From positions 70,770,740 through 70,834,739 of the forward strand of contig NW_023601322.1 of NCBI RefSeq assembly GCF_014898055.3: DNA of 64,000 nt, written 5' to 3'. The notes under the pieces are model-generated. The model was not told the origin of the DNA. It saw nothing but the letters and a program-made list of their open reading frames with translations, and made no database searches. Below, one piece after another: positions 1-12,660 of the stretch. This DNA is from Talpa occidentalis (Eukaryota > Chordata > Mammalia > Eulipotyphla > Talpidae). Position 1 is the first letter of the stretch, and the number at the start of each line of letters is the position of its first letter. The position numbers and the translations under genes were made by a program.

Positions 1-1712
1 TATCCTCACAGAAGTTGCTCTCTGAAAGGTCACGGGCGACATTCTATCCGCAAATGCAGTGACCTTTTCTCAGTCTTCATCCTGCTTGACCTTTCCAAGT
101 GTCTCACACCATGGGCCAGCCCAGCTCCCTTTTCTGAAAATCCATTTTGCTCCTACTACCCTGAGGCAAGCTTATTCTTTCCCTTCTTCTGGAGGCGACT
201 TTTGTTCTTTCTTTGCTTCCGCTTCCTCCTCTTCCCTTAAATATAAACGGTTTTCAAATTCTCTTTCTTCAGGGGGCTGGGGCTTGCCTAGTGCTCTCCC
301 TGACTGTAAGTGCATCCTACAGGCTGACTCCCAAATCTGTAGCTAGAATGAAGTCCTGTTTCTCCACCTAAAATCTTAGCCTGCTCTTCCTGGAGACACC
401 AGCACCTTCCTGCTGGATGGAGGCGACATGTTGCACTGCAGCACCCCGTTCCTCCTGCCCACCCATCCCAGCAGCAAGTAAACCCTGTGTGTTCTGTCTA
501 TGAAATGGCCATGACAAACTAACATTTGGCATTTCTTCACTAAGGGCACTTGGATCAGCTCAAGAACTGTGTCTGTTTCCCAATCCTTGCCAGATAGATC
601 ATAGAAACCCACTGCATGTGAAGTAAGGGTTAATAACACTAACCCTAAGCTCAGAGGCTGGCACCAAGGAGATACTTCTCGTTGCTGCACTACCATGCCG
701 CAGCTGATTCTTGCTACTTCTGCTAGCCATGGCCTATGAAGACTCTTGAACACAGAATGAGTGGGCACTGGGCCGCTGCTTCTAGGGGAACGTCGAATTC
801 AGTTCCTACAACCTCAGATCATGACATTCGCATCCATTGATCAACACATAGCCTTGTTTTACATTTTCTGTCTTCAAACCCCTTACTCAATACTGTTGAT
901 TCATTAACATGGGAACTTATAGCCAAGAGCACTAAATCTCCTGCCTAAAGAGAGTTTATTTCATGGACTCATTTCTCCATAAGGTGCCATAGTCTCATTG
1001 TGCTTAGGACACTTACACAGCATGCTGGTGCCAGACTCAAGGACTATTTTACACACAGAAATCAACAACAAACAGCACAAACATTAAATAGTGTGGTACC
1101 AGTAAGAAGACTGCAAAAAGGGCATGTTTACAGCATGAGAGCTGAAACAATGAGCAGAGTGCCCCTCCCCCACAGCCCGGGCTGCTCATGGGCGACTCAG
1201 ATTGTTCATCCTTCTGTGCTTGTCTGTATCAGCCAAGGCAACTTGAGCATTGGTTTTGGGGTTATACATACTTTTCAGTGAACGAGAGAGTTTGCAAAGA
1301 AGGAATCTGCACATGAGCGGACTGTATTTTCTCCTGTCACACCACACTCTGGGCCTCTCTCAACCCTGGGCTAGCGCTTGCCCAGGTGAACTGCAGCCAC
1401 CGCTGTCCTGAGCAACCTTTCCGCCCCAGCCCGACACTCTCCACATCGCCTTATGCTGTCCATTCTCTGTGCCTCAATTCACAGGCTGTGGCTGGCAGGA
1501 ATTCTCTTTCTCCCTCCCTGCCCATCTCTGCCTCCCTGAAGAATGCCTTCGCCATCTGCCCTGTCAGAAATGTATCACCACTGGCAGCACTGGGCATCCC
1601 CTCCCGTGTTCATTTTCCTGATTTCTGGAATGGGCTGATGATGTTTGCCTTACCTAATTCAGAGGATTTTTTAAGGCTCATAAAAGATAATAATTCAAGT
1701 TTTATGAGCATT
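1..1712. other. Single-copy DNA, no gene recognised
   Basis: I see no gene or confidently classifiable repeat here. The longest open frames (about 130 codons on the minus strand at 376-768 and 112 codons on the plus strand at 1386-1724) have no recognisable domain and read like chance frames. No L1-like or SINE-like signature is visible before the SINE that follows. It could be intronic or intergenic. Confidence 0.6.
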
Positions 1713-2023
1713 AAGAATCACTGACAGAGTGTGGGGCCTCCCTGGTGGCGCAATCAGTTAGGACACAACCTATGAAGCTGTCCACGGCTTCTGCAGCACG
1801 AGTTTGATCCCCGGCCAGCCAGGGAGCAAACCACATGGCGCAGCAGACCTCTCCTGTCTCACCCGCTGCTCCCCTCAGCAGTGTACTTCGGTCAATCTGC
1901 CTGTTGTTCCCCACTCTGTCTGTGGTGAATCCTCTCACCGCCCCCCCAACCCTCTGGTCTGTGCCCCAGCTCTTATATGCATAAATACATCTTAAAAAAA
2001 ATAAAAGAATCACTGACGGAGTG
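1713..2023 (+). mobile_element. tRNA-derived SINE (copy 1, variant I)
   Basis: The body runs about 1732-2004. The head GGGCCTCCCTGGTGGCGCA carries a pol III A-box-like TGGCGCA, and a B-box-like GTTTGATCCCC lies about 70 bp on. The tRNA-unrelated part contains the family landmark CCCCTCAGCAGTGTACTTC, and the element ends in an A-rich tail. A 19-bp target-site duplication (AAGAATCACTGACAGAGTG at 1713-1731, one mismatch at 2005-2023) marks it as an L1-style retrotransposition event. The head-to-B-box spacer differs from copies such as 37646-37935, which places it in a separate variant. Confidence 0.93.
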
Positions 2024-2054
2024 GACAAGAAAGGAAAGAGAGTATGTATTTAAA

Positions 2055-2115
2055 ATTCAGGTTTCTGGACCTCATCTCAGAGATTCTGCTCAGCAGGTTG
2101 GGGCCAGTCCCAGGG
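2055..2115 (+). mobile_element. Possible MER5-like hAT relic
   Basis: The stretch around GAGATTCTGCTCAGCAGGTTGGGGCC resembles the core of MER5-type non-autonomous hAT-Charlie elements. It is short and has no visible terminal repeats, so the call rests on recall of the consensus only. Confidence 0.35.
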
Positions 2116-4557
2116 CAGCTCCACTAGCAATCTCTTCCTTGAGCACGAGACACCAGGATAAAAACAACAGCTGTGATGGAATTCTGTAAACTACAACGCG
2201 TGTGACCTCCACCATCACAAAGAAGCCATTGAGCACCTACTGTGTGCTGCTCAGTGGTGAGTGTGGGGACATAACTGGTAGGGGAAGAAAAGAAACTCAA
2301 GTAGGAGGTGGTAAAAGGTAGTTAGCGCATTTTTGTTGATGTTGGCTTTTCACAAGAACACCACAAATATAAGCTACACTGTTATAAAGAAAGATGGAGG
2401 CAAATACTGAGATCCAGAAACCGGGAAGCGACTGATCACACACAAGATCAAGTTCGAATGTTCCTTCCACTGCACAATATTTACACTGAAAGTGAACGCC
2501 ATATGCACACCCCTCATCTTCTGTCAGGTGGTGTGTCCTTGAGTCAGCAGGGTCAAGGGGTGGAGAGCTTGTGCCTCCAAGGACCACATGGCGGGCACTT
2601 GTACCTGCTGCTCTCAGGCAGATGTTTGGATGGCCGATCTGTTTGCACACATGCCAGCTGGAGAGTCCCACTGCATACAATTAAACAGATGGACAGTGAA
2701 GAAAATAGCCAATTATTAACTACTCAGTAACTGGCTTGCTGGCGGGGAGAGCCCTTGGTCTTTCAAGGAGGCAGATAAGGGAGGAAGCAAACAGATCTAT
2801 TGCACAGCGGCAACTGCACGCCAGCCCCCATCTTGCACGCTTGTAGCTACAAGCTTGTGACCACCTCTCAGCCTCAGGGCAAAAGGCCCCATGGAGGATC
2901 TTAGAGGACTAGGGGTGGCTTCCCACTAGCCACTCCCATCTGACTCACAGACCTCACATGGGGTCACAACCTGTCCAGCATCAGGCATGCTTGTCTGCTA
3001 TGAAGTCCACCCCTTCTCAGAAGCATTTTTTAACTATGTTATACTATGATTTCAAAAGGAAATCATGATGTTGAAAATGGTTAGGCATTTTAGAAAAACA
3101 TTTTTTTAAATATTTTTTTAAAAACCTTTAAAATATTTTTAAACCAATGTGATATGGAAGGTTATATGTTTATCACTGCATTAAATAATAAGACTATGGA
3201 GAAGATATGATAACTGGCATCATTTCAATGTCATATAGAACAATAGTATAAACACCTGTCATGTCACAGGAAAATACACAGGTGACAGAGTGCTAAGGGT
3301 AGCCAATGGTATTTGTTGCCTACATTGGCAATGAAAGGAAATTCTGGTGAAGATAAAGGCACGGTTTCCTTCCACCCAAGTCCATAGATCCCTTGATTTA
3401 TTCAGGGACCATCAAGCCTCAAGCTTAGAATCTCTGTTCTAAATAGAGACCCTTGGGTAAATAACTGAGCAATTCAGCTTCAGAGAGCCTTCTGTATGCC
3501 TCTCATGGCCCATGTAGCTCCACAGTTTATTTCTGTTGGGCACTTCAGTTTTTACTCACTGTTAGTGAAGACAAGCTTGAGAAAATCCAACTGAAACTTG
3601 TTTCTCTTGAGGATGTTTTGTTTCATTGTATACTGAGCACACTGCCCCTGGGTTGCCTATTTTCCAGTTGATATAAAAATGAACCACTATTTATTCACAT
3701 TGTTCTGTTTTTAAAGACATCGGGGTGGGGAACAACTTTAAATATTAAACAACTACAAATATGCTCAGTGCAGAAAAAATAAGAAGCAATCAACAAAAAG
3801 AAGAAATTAAAAGCTATTCATGCACAATTCCACCCTCCAAACATAAATGCTGAAATTATAATGTGTACACTTTAATACAATTACAAATGTGTTTGTGGAT
3901 CCAAAGGAAAATATACAGAAACATTTTTTTACAGAAAAATTAGACCATGTGGTATACATGCTTGTAAACTATTCCTCACATATCATAGGTCAAAAACATT
4001 CTACACCATGATTTTCAGTGTCAAGATGACTGAATTCCATGGCTAATTGTGACATAACAAATCTCTATCTTAGAATGTAAGCTGTTTGTTTGTTTGAATA
4101 ATTAAAATGATTCTTATTAGGAAACAAGTATTTCATTTTCTAAATATCTCCTACTTGAGTGACGCTTTCTTTCCTCCAAATGGAACATAATAATTCCATT
4201 ATTACGAAGAAATAGTTCACTTATATCTTAGTAAATTTCTGGGGAGGTTAAATGGGATGAATCAGGTAGACTTCTTCTCCATAGGCCTCACACACAGGAA
4301 ATATGCACCAGGCATTAGCTAGTATCTAGTTCTTTTATTCCCTAGGGTACAGTCCTAAGTATGAAATTTCAAGGCCAAAAAATAGACTGAAATTCACAGT
4401 GTACTGACAAACTGTGACCCAGAAAGATTATTTTCTGTTGCCAATGACTGTAAAAGTCTATTTCGCTTAGCAGAGTTATTGCTAAAATCTTTGCCATTTT
4501 GCTGTATCTCTGGCTTTATCACAAAGGGAGCTGAATTCTTTGTGCACACTTATTGGC
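2116..4557. other. Single-copy DNA, no gene recognised
   Basis: I see no supported gene. About 3040-4480 is AT-rich, with poly-A and poly-T runs and no long open frame. It could hide a very old LINE relic, but I cannot assign one. Overlapping frames at 2297-2730 on both strands have no recognisable domain. Confidence 0.5.
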
Positions 4558-4827
4558 TACTTGGATTTTTTTTTTATTTATACAAGCACTGAGTACAGTC
4601 AGAAGCGTGGGAGGGTGAGAGAATTCACCAGAGCCACAGCGGGGAACAGAACAAGCAGACTGACAAAGTACACTGCTGAGGGGAGCAGTGGGCACAGCAG
4701 GAGGTCTGCGTGCCATGTGGGACCCTCCCAGGCGGCCGGGGATCGAACCGGCACTGCAGAGGCTGCAGGCAGCTTTGCAGCCCAGCGCTCAACCACTGCG
4801 CCACCAGGGGAGGCCCTACTTGGATTT
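4558..4827 (-). mobile_element. tRNA-derived SINE (copy 2, variant III)
   Basis: The body is 4569-4816, reading on the minus strand. The reverse-complement head is at 4795-4816 and the B-box complement GGGGATCGAACCGG at 4738-4751. The tail is a poly-T/TTTA run at the left edge. It has the variant III 3' end (complement of the TTCTGACTGTAC..CAGTGCTTGTATAAATAAA type). The target-site duplication TACTTGGATTT occurs at 4558-4568 and 4817-4827. Confidence 0.93.
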
Positions 4828-7379
4828 CTTTATGAAAGTATTTTATCCCAAATATGTCCTCTGCCATATGTTGCAAATGTTTTTTTTTTTCCCCCAGTAT
4901 TCATAATTTTCTTTTCATGCCTTTGTATGGAGAAGCATTAGTAATAATTTAATACACAAGTCTATCGCTTCCTCCCTCACCTCTTCAGTGGATTTATTCT
5001 CTGGAGGTTCACTTGGAAAGATTAGCTCTACACCAATTTTAAACATTGTTTTCTTTAAATACTTTCAGCACAACTGCAAATTGTTTTAAAGCATAATGTG
5101 AAGTAGAGAATTAACCTTAAACATTTTTAATAGTTATCCAGTTGAAGCAGACCAATTACTAAATATGTGGATTCTTTTCTATAAGGAGATGGTTTAATAA
5201 TCATACTCGTCCTGTATAAAGTATATCTCAAGAAATAGATTGCATTATGCTTTATTCACTTACATTTTATTTGGTTTTGAAGCTCGCAGTGCTAGGGAGG
5301 AGTGATTATGTGAGATAAGATCACATTAAGTAATCTTTCTCACACTCTAATTGCTAATTTCCACTAGATCCTCAATTTTATTTCATTATTCTTTTCCTTC
5401 TCTTCTTCCCCAATCATCTCTATGCCTCCAGCTCTCTCCTAAGACTCTACTGACCTTGTCAAGGAAACTGGAAAGGGAAGGACATGATATCTCATGTAGC
5501 AAGACCCACTCATTCACTTTTACTGACAGTGATATTTTCTTAAGACATCAAAATATAGCCTGACGTGGACTTCTGAGATAGAGGTGGTAGTAGGCTCCTT
5601 GGGAACAGACTTGAGCCACTGACTTATTTTGCCTGATGTCAGGGGTATAGATAAATATACCTTATCCAAATAAGGATAAGGATCTCATGGGTCCACCTAA
5701 GTGTCTAACGACTTTATTTTTAACCTGTTGTCTCTGCCACTGAAGCAATGATCTGTTTAGTTTAACCAGAATTATTGCACACTTGCTGTTTTTGGTACCA
5801 GCTCAGGTGATAAAGCTGGAAGAAGATGGGCCCAGGTAGAAGCTCCTCTTGTCACAAATGGAGCAAGACTGCTGTTGGGTGTGAGCATAAAACTGGTCAT
5901 GGTGGGCTCGAGGCCACCAAGGCTGGGAGAAAGCTGTTAGAGAGACAAGGGTGTCTCCGAAAAAAAAATTTACTGACCAGATGTCAACACATAAGACATC
6001 AAAAGGCAGCTGTGGGAGAAAGGACAGATTACTGCCTCCCAACAGATGTTCACCCTAAGCCAGATTAGCGTCCTCAGCACCCCAGAACTGAGTGAAGGAC
6101 TAAAGAAATGTTCTGCAGTCCTAAGATGTCTTCTTACAAGGTTCACCTGAGGCTCCATGTGTGCTGTTTACTGCATCCTACTAAGTATTTCTCTCAATTG
6201 TATGTGTCATTGGTCTTCGGGCTGAACAGTTCACTCCACCTGTGAACACCAGGGTCATTTCAACTGATTTGCCTGCATTATAGACATAAACACACTAAAT
6301 TCAGCACCTAGTCTAATAAACTGTTAACTGATATTATTTCCCTCTTTCTTTTACTCACTGCTCCCCACTATTCTGTTCACTTGTTTTTACCGAAAGAGCT
6401 GTCTCTATTTTGCTTAGTACTGCCCACCTTCTTTTGGTCATTAAAAGCCACAAACACTTCCACATTCTATCTAAGCCTACTTGGTCATGACCTACATCCA
6501 GTTCTCCTGGCACCTCCTTCAACCCTGCTCATGTGTGACTGGTATGGCATGAAGACATGAATGAATGAATGAATGAATGAATGAATGAGTAGCTACAAAG
6601 ACTTCCTTTCAAAAACTGGTAACTGCTTTAATATATGTTTGGTTCAAAACTGGCCCTTGCTCTGTCTGCCCAGATCAGTGGTCTCTATGTTACGAGTACA
6701 GGGATCACCAGAGTAATTGGTTTTGCACCACAGAGCATGCAAAAAAGGGCCTAACTGATGATGACATTTCAGTAGCCAATGACTCTTGAAGTCAGAAAAG
6801 ATTTTTTTAAGCATCATCTTTATGTTTAATGAAACGTTCAATCCTCCTCCTTATGAGTTTTATTTTCTAATTTCTCCAAACTGCATTTCTAGTTTCTACA
6901 TGTTACTTGTCTCATGGTGACAGTTTCGGGCCATTTTCCCAAACGTTAATGATACAAAGGATGAATGATAACGTGGGTAAATTGCTACGGAGCCATGCTT
7001 TTGAAAAGATAAAAAGAACAAGAAATGGAACTTTTCTATCTTCTGTTCAATTTTAGTGACACATTTTTTTTTTATTAGCTGCTTTTGTTTTTACTCTGTG
7101 GGTATTTAAATTTTAGCAAACTGAGTAGTTTCTCCCAGAGAATTACCCATTGAGCATTTTTCAGCTATGGCAAATACCATTTTTCTCATATGAAGTAGAT
7201 TACATTATTGCTCCAAAGGAACTGAAAATATCCTTGATTTGTAGACGTGGTTCCCAAAGTGGCATTTACTGGCTAGAAACATGGAAAAGTGAGAGTGTTT
7301 GGGGTGGGGGGCTTCATTCTCAGTCCTTGATCATAACTGGTCATATTTCCAGCATCTTTATGGGTCTCCCCTGCCTCCT
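4828..7379. other. Single-copy DNA with a short microsatellite
   Basis: I recognise no gene. Short frames around 5803-6158 on both strands lack domains. The only clear repeat is the ATGA microsatellite, listed separately. The rest is moderately AT-rich DNA that I cannot classify. Confidence 0.5.
6557..6588. repeat. (ATGA)8 microsatellite
   Basis: Eight uninterrupted ATGA units, followed by a GTAG interruption. An ordinary tetranucleotide repeat that is likely to vary in length between individuals. Confidence 0.95.
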
Positions 7380-7850
7380 CCAACCTGCCGTCACATTGCG
7401 GGCAGTGTGTTCTCTAAAGTGCACATCTGACCACATCGTCACTCCTCTCCAAACACCTTGAGGGACTCTCCTTTACCTGCAGCACAAGAGTCAAACTTTT
7501 CACCTCCCAGGCTCAGCTCCGACCTGCACTTGATGCTTCAGTCACACTGACGACTTCCCGTTGTCCTCTGAGTGTGCTGCCCTCTTCTCTGCCTATGTCT
7601 AGAACGAAGCGCTCTCTCCATGCCTTCCCAGCTCTTGCCCAGCTCTCCTTGCATTCTCTTAACTCCTGTTCATTGCTCAGAACTGGATACTGCTGTCACT
7701 TTTCCCAGGCAGTCTCCCCTCACTCCTGGCTAGGCAGGTGCCCCTCTGTGTCCCTGCAGCCCCACGTGCCTGCATACTGTAGCTGCGGCACCCACAACCC
7801 TGGGCTGCTGTTACCTTTCTGTTTCTGTTGTCCTTATCTATTTGATACAT
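7380..7850 (+). mobile_element. LINE-2 (L2) 3'-end relic
   Basis: A pyrimidine-rich stretch with the L2 3'-end order of motifs: a segment about a CTCCAAACACCTTGAGGG-like block, then a CCCTCTTCTCTGCCTATG-like stretch and a CCCAGCTCTCCTTGCATT-like stretch. Divergence is high, as expected for an element that predates the mammalian radiation. The open frame at 7574-7852 is a by-product of low stop density in this C/T-rich DNA, not a host gene. Confidence 0.55.
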
Positions 7851-10109
7851 AAATTGCTAGTTATGTGCATCTTACTGCTCTACAAATAGTTACTCTCAGT
7901 GGTCTATCAATGATTAACAGAGTTTGAGCACCTAGTTTCCAATTGTTTTTGCAGTCAAGGATAAAACATGATGGAAAATAAATTTAAATTATAAGTGAAG
8001 CTCTTCCTGATCATAAAGGACTGCAAACATTAGGAGAGTCAGCACAGAGAGTAGGTCAAACATTGCCAGAAGCTATTGTGTTCGTAGGCACGGATCCTGT
8101 ACACAAATGAAGGATAGTCTGTGCTTGGCTTCCATGATGGATCACTGCCTTGGAACAAGTAAAGTCAATCACAGCAGTGACCACTGGCCCCCTCAGTTAG
8201 TCATGACAACATTCCATGTAAACTTAGTGACCTGTCCTAGCGGTTCCAATGTATTCTTGACACATATAGGAATCAGTTTTGATGCTCCAGATTTCTAAAA
8301 CAGCAGCTGGGCCAGAAGAAACTATTAAGGTTGAGGTTCAGATCACAGCGATCATCCACTTCATCTGCCATTTATCTGAAACGCTAGCTCTGTGCAAGGT
8401 CATTTAGACTAACTGCCATTTATTTCTCGCACATTTTTCTGAAACTAGCAATAATCATAAAGATAATAATTTATTGCAAACACAATCATTCAAGAAACAT
8501 AATTAGCATGAGCAATTATTTTAGGGAAATATTAGTTATCCATAAACATATGCCTAAATCTGTTTCTTGTTCCCTTTGGAAGAGATTAGCTACATATGGT
8601 TGATATGTATACCTCTTACAGATGTTTATACTTAAAAAATTGTGAACTAGCATTATTAATCTTTTTGTGAAGAACAAAAGAATTAATTGAGAGCTTCATT
8701 ATCATAGATGATTGAGGTTTTAGATGATGATGGCATTTTGTTTCAAAAGTTCATCAAACAGGATTTTAATTGTGAGGCTTGACTAATCATGACCACTCTG
8801 ACTCTTGATAATTATGTATCAAGATGGAAGTTTTTAATGAGTCTTCTTGAAATTAAGGGTACATTCTGCCATTGTGCATTTGATACAGAAAAAAATGCTC
8901 CGAATTCTAATATCTGAAAATGTCAAAAACCTACTTCTAAGCATACTTATTCTAAAAATACATTCTAAGAATTTAGATTACAAGTGGATGAGCTGAGAAA
9001 CAGGATTGTTAGAGTGGTTTCCAGCTATTGAGAGAGAACAGTCGTCGGCCAACTTAAATAATTAGCTAACAAAAGAAATCAAGCAGTTCTTTCTGTAAGA
9101 AGTAGTTTCAAAGCAAAGGGGTAAGGTGCATGCCAGAAGATTCCAAATGCCCATGAACTCGGTGAAAGCCAAGAACACAACACATTCTGCTTGCAAGTTC
9201 TATTTCTTAAGTTCTCTATGACAAATGACTCAGAACAAGTTCCTTCTCATTTCAGAATATTAAGCAGGTGGCATTAATGGCCTCATGGCTGTTATCTGTC
9301 ATCTGTGGTGGGAGCATGCAAATGTCCCCATACAGAAGCTTCTTTTGTGGCACGTATGACCTTCAGAATAGAAGTGAGATAGGGAAGACATTGATTTCCC
9401 GGCAAATTAATGATCTCTTTTTCCCCCTTGATCTTCATTTTGGTTCACATGTAAACATGATTAGCTGGGAAACTGATGTGCTGTTAGAAAAATGTCCTTT
9501 TATAGGTGGCACTTATGAAATGGGATTCAGTAAGTGAAATTAACTTTGTACCTAAAGAAAGAGAAGCTCAAAAGAAGTGTAAAGAGTTAGCTGTGTGTCC
9601 TCTCTAAATCACCTCCCAGAGTACCCCCAGCTTCCCAGAGACAATCAGCAGGGGAAATAGCCCCTGATCAACCATATTCCCAACTATCACCATTCAGGGG
9701 TCAATTGGATTCTAAAGTGCATCATTGACTACTTTTATTTTCCCAAGGGACTTTTATGGGTCCTTCCCTAAACTGGCAGTTTTTCAGTTCTGATTCTCCA
9801 GTTCTGAAGACAGAGGACAATTTGATGTCACATAGCACACTATTTTCTTTAAATACCAGATATTCCTGTGTGGAAGGACAAATAAATTGAGATATAAAGA
9901 TTCTAGGGAGGTGAAATAGTTTCTTTTGACTGAGACTTGAAGCACATCTACTGAAGGGCTGAAACAGGAGAACATCAACTGATACACCAGAGAGAAGATG
10001 CCTGGAGGTTCAAACACCCCCTCTGTGAGCTAGCTGTGTTTGTGTGGGGGACAGGGGTTATCAAGGCTCTGTTTAAAACCGACCAGGGATTAACTGTCCA
10101 GATTCATGT
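7851..10109. other. Repeat-poor AT-rich DNA, candidate regulatory block
   Basis: No gene or recognisable transposon. About 8400-9050 is AT-rich and contains repeated TAATTA/ATTA homeodomain-type cores. About 9230-9540 has an exact octamer motif ATGCAAAT at 9316-9323 and a TTAATGGCC site. The lack of transposon debris over more than 2 kb contrasts with the rest of the window. An enhancer role is inference only. Confidence 0.35.
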
Positions 10110-10720
10110 GGGTTACCCTTTGACAAAGGAGCAGCAGCCATACAATGAGAAAGGGAAGCCTCTTTCAACACATGTTTCTGAGACATACGCTGAGCCACAT
10201 GCAAAGAAATGAAACCAGACCCACTCTTAGCTCCATATACAAAATTAAATCAAAATGGATTAGAGATTTGGATATGAGAACTGAAACCATGAAAAAACTT
10301 AAAAGAAAACATAGGGGATACACTACAGGACACCTGCTGCAAAGATGTATTTGGGGATGCAATCTCAATAGCAAAGGAACAAAAGCAAAAATAAGTGGGA
10401 ATACATCAAATTAAAAAGCTTTTGTACTTCAAGGGAAACCATCAAAAAACCAAAACGGCAACCTACCCTGACAGAAGATATTTGCATATTACACCTTTGA
10501 CAAGGTGCTAATCTCCAAAATAAATAAAAAGTACTTACACAATCCAACAATATAAAAACAGACAACCCAATAATGGGCAAAAGTCCAGGACAGACACTGT
10601 CTAAAGATGATATGGGCTGCAGACACATTAAAAACTGGTCAACATCACATATTATAAGAGAAATAGAAATTGAAACCATAATGAATTATCATCTTATCCC
10701 AGTGAGAATGACCTGTGTCA

Positions 10721-11013
10721 AAAAGAATGGAAACAGGGCCTCCCCCGGTGGCGCAGCAGGTTGAGGGCTGTGCTGTGAAGCTGTCTGCAGCCTCTGCAGT
10801 GTGGGTTCGATTCCTGGCCGGCCAGGGAGAAACCCACATGGTGCAGCAGATGTCTCCTGCCTCACCCGCTGTTCCCCTCAGCAGTCTTTAGTCCGTCTGC
10901 CTGTTCTGCTCCCTGCTCTGTCTCTGGTGAATTCTCTCACCCTCCTGCGCCTTGGACCTGTGCCCCAGCTCTTGTATAAATAAATAAATCTTTAAAAAAA
11001 AAGAATGGAAACA
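10721..11013 (+). mobile_element. tRNA-derived SINE (copy 3, variant II), nested in L1
   Basis: The body is 10736-10998 with head GGGCCTCCCCCGGTGGCGCA, B box GGTTCGATTCC at 10804-10814 and a TAAATAAATCTTTA8 tail. The duplication AAAAGAATGGAAACA is at 10721-10735 and 10999-11013. The site lies inside the L1 ORF2 remnant, so this SINE is the younger of the two. Confidence 0.94.
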
Positions 11014-11608
11014 ACAAATACTGTCAACAAAATGGAGAAAAGGAACTCTCATCCACTGTTGACAGGGATTTTGGTGTAGTCTCTATGGAAAAAGGTAAAG
11101 ATATCTTTACAAAATGGAAATTCCATAGGATTCAGCAATACCTCTGCTACCTGTTTACCCAAAGAACATGTAAACACTAACAAGAAAAGATCAATATGTT
11201 CCTAGCAGCAAGCATTGGAACCAACCTAAGTGCTCATTGGCAGCTGAGCAGAAAAAAATCGTGGGGTATGTCCTCAGGGGAATACTACTCAGCCATTAAG
11301 AATGATGAAATAGTACTTTTTGGGATAAGGTGGATAAAATTCAAGATGATTATGCTAAGTGAAATAAGTGAGAGAGTGAATATCGGATAGATTCACTTAT
11401 TTGTGGAATATAAGTAACAAAAACATATACCGGCAAAACCCAACAAAAAAATTTTCTACATCTAGTGAAAAAAATACGGGGTATCACAGGGAGCAGGGTT
11501 ACTAGAGGTTGCAGGATATGGGGAAGGAAGGGGGGTAGGGCACTCACACAGGAGGCTTGGTGGAGGGTGAGTGAAGCATGTGCACATATGGAGGAGTAAA
11601 GACATGTG

Positions 11609-11654
11609 AATATATAAAGAATATATATTATATTATATATATAAAATATATAAA
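11609..11654. repeat. AT-dinucleotide-rich low-complexity tract
   Basis: Imperfect TATA/ATATT repeats in the 3' UTR or tail of the surrounding L1. They probably arose from the element's A-rich tail. Confidence 0.8.
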
Positions 11655-11695
11655 GACATGCAAACAACTGACAAAGTAATACAATAAAATAAAAC

Positions 11696-12169
11696 CATCC
11701 AGGGAAGCTGCAGTCTCTTGCCCTGTCTGTTTTCAGTTGCCAGAAGGGACACAGGTACCAAGATTTAAGTAAGAGTGATAGATAAATTCCTCAGGAAAAG
11801 GGTGATAAGCCTGGTTTGAAGAAGACAGTAAGGCAGACAATGAGTGGCGATCCCACCAGCTGATACAGTGCTCCTGGGTAAGGCGCATACCTAGTGCTGG
11901 AATCTGACCCTGGCACACTGAGCGTTTGTGCCAGATGGCCTTGCTCAGAAAAGATGCTGTGCACTAAATTTACACGACATGGGCTCAGTGCTAAGACCAC
12001 AACCAAAATCAAGGAAAATAGACACACACTTGCTTTCCTGCACAATCAGCCCTACTCTCAGCAGGAAGGTTTCAGAGGCTGACAGCTGTAAAGCCCAGAG
12101 TTCATATTTGTCTCAGGATTTAGCATTTTCTATTACATCCAATAAATCTGTGGTCTGTTTAGCTCCTAC
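11696..12169. other. Single-copy DNA, no gene recognised
   Basis: No repeat signature or gene visible. Overlapping frames on both strands at 11733-12045 lack domains. Confidence 0.5.
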
Positions 12170-12660
12170 AAATCACACTGACTCACCCAGGCTGGCACAA
12201 GTGCACCTTGCCTTGGCCAGACTACAAGAGAGTCTTCCTTCCTTCCTTCCTTCCTGGAGAGTCTGTGAATTCCCTCCCACGTCTAATCCCAGTCCTTACC
12301 TGCCTGCCACAAGCAGAGTTGGCCTCAGCCTGACTCTCTCGGGCCCCTGTTCCTCCAATTCCTGATCTGTTCCTCACATCCAGTAGGTCCAAACTATTTC
12401 TGCACCTTTTGTCTGGCTCACTGCAGCTTCATGGCTTTGCCCACATGTCCCATCTCAGCTTACCCCCATCTCCTGACTCACCTTAAACTTCCTGCTCTAG
12501 CACTGACCCCACAGAGGTCATTTTTCCTAACTACAGTCCACCCACGCTGACCTTGGATGGGTTGGTATTCCATTACTGTCCATCTTTGATCAAGGCAATA
12601 GTCATTCCCGGCATGCTTAAAGTAGACACCCAATAAATACCTGCAGAAATACTGCTAATG
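12170..12660 (+). mobile_element. Probable L2 relic
   Basis: A C/T-rich stretch with L2-like composition and order, ending near ACACCCAATAAATACCTGC, which resembles an L2 or MIR tail. An inserted CTTC microsatellite disrupts it at 12234. The class is uncertain because divergence is high. Confidence 0.35.
12234..12255. repeat. (CTTC)5 microsatellite
   Basis: A short pyrimidine tetranucleotide repeat, CTTC five and a half times, within C/T-rich sequence. Confidence 0.9.

Larger units (their letters stand above)
10110..11695 (+). mobile_element. 5'-truncated LINE-1, degenerate
   Basis: The plus strand encodes degraded L1 ORF2 C-terminal sequence. A KSKWIRDLDMRTETMK-like block lies at about 10240-10300, and GEYYSAIKNDEIVLF at about 11275-11320, matching the C-terminal block seen in the better-preserved L1s of this window. 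Stops and frameshifts break the frame. The 3' UTR has a G-rich tract at about 11518-11543 and an AATAAAATAAAA tail near 11685. A SINE (copy 3) is inserted at 10736. The remaining ORF2 codes for nothing functional. Confidence 0.85.
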
